Shown here: positions 7,761 through 9,448 of the stretch, piece by piece | Numbering within the stretch: position 1 is the first letter of the stretch | Layout: the number at the start of each line of letters is the position of its first letter | Assembly (NCBI GenBank): GCA_003647095.1 | Contig: QMME01000134.1 | Location: 1-9,448, forward strand | DNA: 9,448 nt | Origin: Deltaproteobacteria bacterium | Lineage (GTDB): Bacteria; Myxococcota; B64-G9 | Reading direction: 5' to 3' | Notes under the pieces: model-generated | Seen by the model: the letters and a program-made list of their open reading frames with translations, nothing else | Databases searched by the model: none | What the model was told of the DNA's origin: nothing | Program-made: the position numbers and the translations under genes

Positions 7761-8903
7761 TCACATCAGCTTGGAGATGATCAGCTTCTGGATTTCCGAG
7801 GTGCCGCCGCCGATGGACGCCAGCCGGCCATCGCGGAAGATGCGCTCCAGTTCGTATTCGTGGCAATAGCCGTAACCACCCAGCAGGGTCATGGCGGCAT
7901 TGGCCGGCTCCAGCGACCAGTCGCCCACGAACAGTTTGGCCACCGCCGCCTCCAGGTGGTTGAGGGGCCGGCCCTGGTCCTTGCACCAGGCCACCCGATA
8001 GACCAGGCCACGGGCCGCCTCGATGAAAATCTTCAGCGTCGCCAGCTTGTCGCGCACCGCCTGGAACTCGGCTATGGCTCGGCCGAACTGCTGGCGTTGC
8101 CGGGCGTAGCGAGCGCATTTCTTCAGGGCATAGCTCAAGGATCCCACGAAAGGCGCAATCAGGGCCGAGCGATCCCATTCCACCGTCTGCAGGGCCATGA
8201 GAAAACCGTTGCCCTCGCCACCCAGCAGGTTCTCGGCCGGCACCTCGCAGTCGTCGAAGAACAGCTCCGAGGTCTGGGAAGAGCGTACACCCATCTTGTG
8301 CAGCGGTGGGCCGGCGCTGAAACCCTTGCAGCCGCGCTCGACGATGAAGGCGCTGATGCCGGCATGCTTGGCCGCGGCGTCGACCGTGGCATAGACCACG
8401 GCGACATCGGCCACCGGCCCGTTGGTGATGAATATCTTGGAGCCGTTGAGCAGATAACGGTCACCCCGACGCTCCGCCCGGGTGCGCAGGGCCGCCACGT
8501 CGGAGCCGGCCCCCGGCTCGGTCAATCCCATGCAACCTATCAGTTCGCCGCTGGCCAGTCCGGGCAGGTAGCGCCGGCGTTGCTCGTCGCTGCCGTGGAC
8601 CAGGATGGTGTCGGCGCACAGAAAACTGTGCGCCCCGTAGGACAGCAGCAAGCCCCCGTCCACGCCGGCCTCGCCCAGGGCCTCACCGGCCAGCACCGTG
8701 GTCACCACGTCGGCGCCGCTGCCCCCGAACTCCTCGGGAAAGTGCAGCCCCAGGATGCCGAACTCCCCCAGGCGACGAAAGGCCTGGTGATCGAACTCGC
8801 TGTTGAGATCGTGACCGGCCGAGCGCGGGGCTATCTCGCGCGCGGCGAACCTGAGCACCTGTTCCCTGAAGGCCAGTTGCTCCTCCGAAAAGGCAAAGTC
8901 CAT
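7761..8903 (-). CDS. Acyl-CoA dehydrogenase, isovaleryl-CoA dehydrogenase-like catalytic layout
   Basis: FAD enzyme that forms a 2-enoyl-CoA from an acyl-CoA and passes electrons to ETF. The 380-residue length is standard. Seen: the N-terminal MDFAFSEEQLAFREQVLRFA, FPEEFGGSGAD at 55-65, GLTEPGAGSD at 126-135, GSKIFITNGPVADVAVV at 154-170, RQRQQFGRAIAEFQAV at 268-283 and GGYGYCHEYELERIFRD at 342-358. The MCAD-type glutamate position reads IGGGTSEIQ (Gly366), as in isovaleryl-CoA dehydrogenase (IGAGTSE). In that enzyme the base is Glu254 of LDLER; a gap-free alignment puts Asp244 of VEWDR here. It is the first gene of the operon and sits next to a second, degenerate dehydrogenase. The LiuA-like role (isovaleryl-CoA or another branched acyl-CoA) is inferred from this layout and the carboxylase genes. 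ATG 8903 has GGGAGAG 5 bases upstream, within a hairpin. Confidence 0.93.
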   Translation of the reverse strand: MDFAFSEEQLAFREQVLRFAAREIAPRSAGHDLNSEFDHQAFRRLGEFGILGLHFPEEFGGSGADVVTTVLAGEALGEAGVDGGLLLSYGAHSFLCADTILVHGSDEQRRRYLPGLASGELIGCMGLTEPGAGSDVAALRTRAERRGDRYLLNGSKIFITNGPVADVAVVYATVDAAAKHAGISAFIVERGCKGFSAGPPLHKMGVRSSQTSELFFDDCEVPAENLLGGEGNGFLMALQTVEWDRSALIAPFVGSLSYALKKCARYARQRQQFGRAIAEFQAVRDKLATLKIFIEAARGLVYRVAWCKDQGRPLNHLEAAVAKLFVGDWSLEPANAAMTLLGGYGYCHEYELERIFRDGRLASIGGGTSEIQKLIISKLM

Positions 8904-8908
8904 GCTCT

Positions 8909-8937
8909 CTCCCGGGCTTGCTCCAGCATCCCGGGAG
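8909..8937 (-). promoter_or_regulatory. Hairpin in the operon leader that covers the first ribosome binding site
   Basis: CTCCCGGG (8909-8916) and CCCGGGAG (8930-8937) are a perfect 8-base inverted repeat with a 13-base spacer. In the minus-strand RNA the 3' arm contains the GGGAG Shine-Dalgarno sequence of dehydrogenase 2, so folding would block translation. The two arms are 21 bases apart centre to centre, so a DNA operator is an alternative reading. Confidence 0.5.
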
Positions 8938-8953
8938 TGTAACCGTAAGCCCG
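8913..8953 (-). repeat. Competing inverted repeat in the same leader
   Basis: CGGGCTT (8913-8919) and AAGCCCG (8947-8953) are perfect inverted copies 27 bases apart. In RNA this pairing uses the same bases as the hairpin at 8909-8937 but leaves GGAGAG (8912-8907) free. The two folds are mutually exclusive. Confidence 0.4.
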
Positions 8954-8961
8954 CCCTTCAT

Positions 8962-8989
8962 GCCAGGCCCTTGTTCATCTTCGCCTGGC
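8962..8989. repeat. Inverted repeat GCCAGGC / GCCTGGC in the divergent region
   Basis: GCCAGGC (8962-8968) and GCCTGGC (8983-8989) are perfect 7-base inverted copies with a 14-base spacer, 21 bases centre to centre. It could be an operator for a dimeric regulator, an RNA stem-loop in the operon leader, or chance in GC-rich DNA. Confidence 0.35.
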
Positions 8990-9033
8990 GGCATACCGGA
9001 CCGCCGAGGCCGGGGATTCGCCGGCTTCCATGC

Positions 9034-9062
9034 TTGTGTCGTATCCGGGTCTGTTCTAACAT
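9034..9062 (+). promoter_or_regulatory. Tentative sigma-70-like promoter of the lipoprotein gene
   Basis: TTGTGT (9034-9039) and TAACAT (9057-9062) are separated by 17 bases and match the consensus at 3 of 6 and 4 of 6 positions. The predicted transcript would begin only a few bases before the ATG at 9072, leaving almost no leader. Confidence 0.25.
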
Positions 9063-9071
9063 CCTGGTGAC

Positions 9072-9448
9072 ATGAGACTTTGCTTGCCAGTGCTGGCCAT
9101 GGCTTGCCTGTGTGCCGGCTGTACCTGCGGCCGGGACAACGGCAACCAGCCTGCGGCCGGCGATGCTTCGCAGCTACCGGCCCAGGAGATGACGGCACGT
9201 CTGGCTTTCCTGCAGGGCCGGGTTCTGGTCAAGCGCTCGGGTTCGCTGGAATGGGTCCAGGCCCGGCCGGACATGCAGTTGCGGGTCGATGACAAGATCC
9301 GTACCCTGCGCGACAGCTTCGCCAACATAGAATTCGCCCGGGGAGGTTTCCTGCGGGTGGCCCCGGAGAGCCTGGTGGCGGTAAGCGACCTGCGCCGGGA
9401 ACCCCGCAGCCAGGCGCGCAAGACTACCTTCATGCTGGTGGAAGGACA
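9072..9448 (+). CDS. Putative lipoprotein with FecR-like domain (truncated by right edge)
   Basis: The first 125 residues are visible. The N-terminus MRLCLPVLAMACLCAGC looks like a short type II signal peptide, with Cys17 after Ala-Gly as the likely lipidated residue. The -3 residue is Cys14 rather than the usual Leu, so the lipobox is not canonical. After a low-complexity stretch, residues 44-106 (FLQGRVLVKRSG, then WVQARPDMQLRVDDKIRT, ANIEFARGGFLRVAPES) follow the FecR-domain pattern: a beta-rich periplasmic fold with a short strand, a W-x-x-A-x-x-G-like loop, a D-x-I-R-T turn and an L-R-V-x-P-x-S strand. FecR-like lipoproteins serve in signalling or envelope structure; no sigma factor gene is visible nearby. 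An in-frame stop at 9057-9059 limits the start, and a later ATG would destroy the signal peptide. No normal Shine-Dalgarno precedes the ATG. It is divergent from the operon and no functional link is evident. Confidence 0.75.
   Translation, partial: MRLCLPVLAMACLCAGCTCGRDNGNQPAAGDASQLPAQEMTARLAFLQGRVLVKRSGSLEWVQARPDMQLRVDDKIRTLRDSFANIEFARGGFLRVAPESLVAVSDLRREPRSQARKTTFMLVEG

Larger units (their letters stand above)
8904..9071. promoter_or_regulatory. Divergent intergenic region: operon promoter expected, no clear hexamers
   Basis: These 168 bases separate the divergently transcribed catabolic operon and lipoprotein gene, so both promoters should lie here. I found no good sigma-70 pair for the minus strand. 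The region is rich in short inverted repeats, described separately, which could be operators or leader RNA hairpins. Confidence 0.5.

Noticed and set aside
7749..8942. Plus-strand open frame opposite dehydrogenase 2
   Set aside because: It mirrors the dehydrogenase reading frame almost end to end and has no domain signature.

Overview
The window is strongly GC-rich, with codons that mostly end in G or C. It looks like a chromosomal segment from a Gram-negative bacterium, most likely a high-GC proteobacterium or relative: there is an SPI-type lipoprotein precursor with a FecR-like domain, and a seven-gene acyl-CoA catabolic operon. I cannot fix the genus. Coding density is high and starts are set by good Shine-Dalgarno sequences. 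I see no tRNA, rRNA, CRISPR array, insertion sequence or phage gene.

Layout, left to right. At 1-1076 (minus) is the N-terminal two thirds of CTP synthase (pyrG), cut by the left edge. A 162-base gap (1077-1238) carries a weak terminator-like hairpin and an AT-rich stretch that may hold the pyrG promoter. From 8903 down to 1239 seven minus-strand genes form one tight operon. In transcription order they are: acyl-CoA dehydrogenase 2 (7761-8903), divergent acyl-CoA dehydrogenase 1 (6620-7750), methylcrotonyl-CoA-carboxylase-type carboxyltransferase (4946-6562), biotin carboxylase (3429-4937), biotin carrier protein (2908-3432), enoyl-CoA hydratase/isomerase-family protein (2136-2918) and a beta-keto acid cleavage enzyme (BKACE, DUF849; 1239-2129). 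Gaps are +10, +57, +8, -4, -11 and +6 bases. A 168-base divergent region (8904-9071) separates the operon from a plus-strand lipoprotein gene (9072 to the right edge).

How the genes fit together. The order dehydrogenase, carboxyltransferase, biotin carboxylase/carrier, hydratase and cleavage enzyme matches the logic of leucine/isovalerate (liu) or acyclic-terpene (atu) degradation: acyl-CoA is oxidised to a 2-enoyl-CoA, carboxylated at the gamma carbon by a biotin enzyme, hydrated, then cleaved. Four departures stand out. The usual fused carboxylase alpha subunit is split into two coupled genes. There are two adjacent dehydrogenases, one lacking an acidic residue at both known catalytic-base positions. 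The hydratase lacks one of the two crotonase glutamates. A zinc-dependent BKACE sits where HMG-CoA lyase (liuE) is expected. The physiological substrate is not shown by the sequence; isovaleryl-CoA or another beta-branched acyl-CoA is the leading inference.

The leader of the first operon gene can form a hairpin that covers its ribosome binding site, with a competing alternative pairing, so translational control of the operon is possible.
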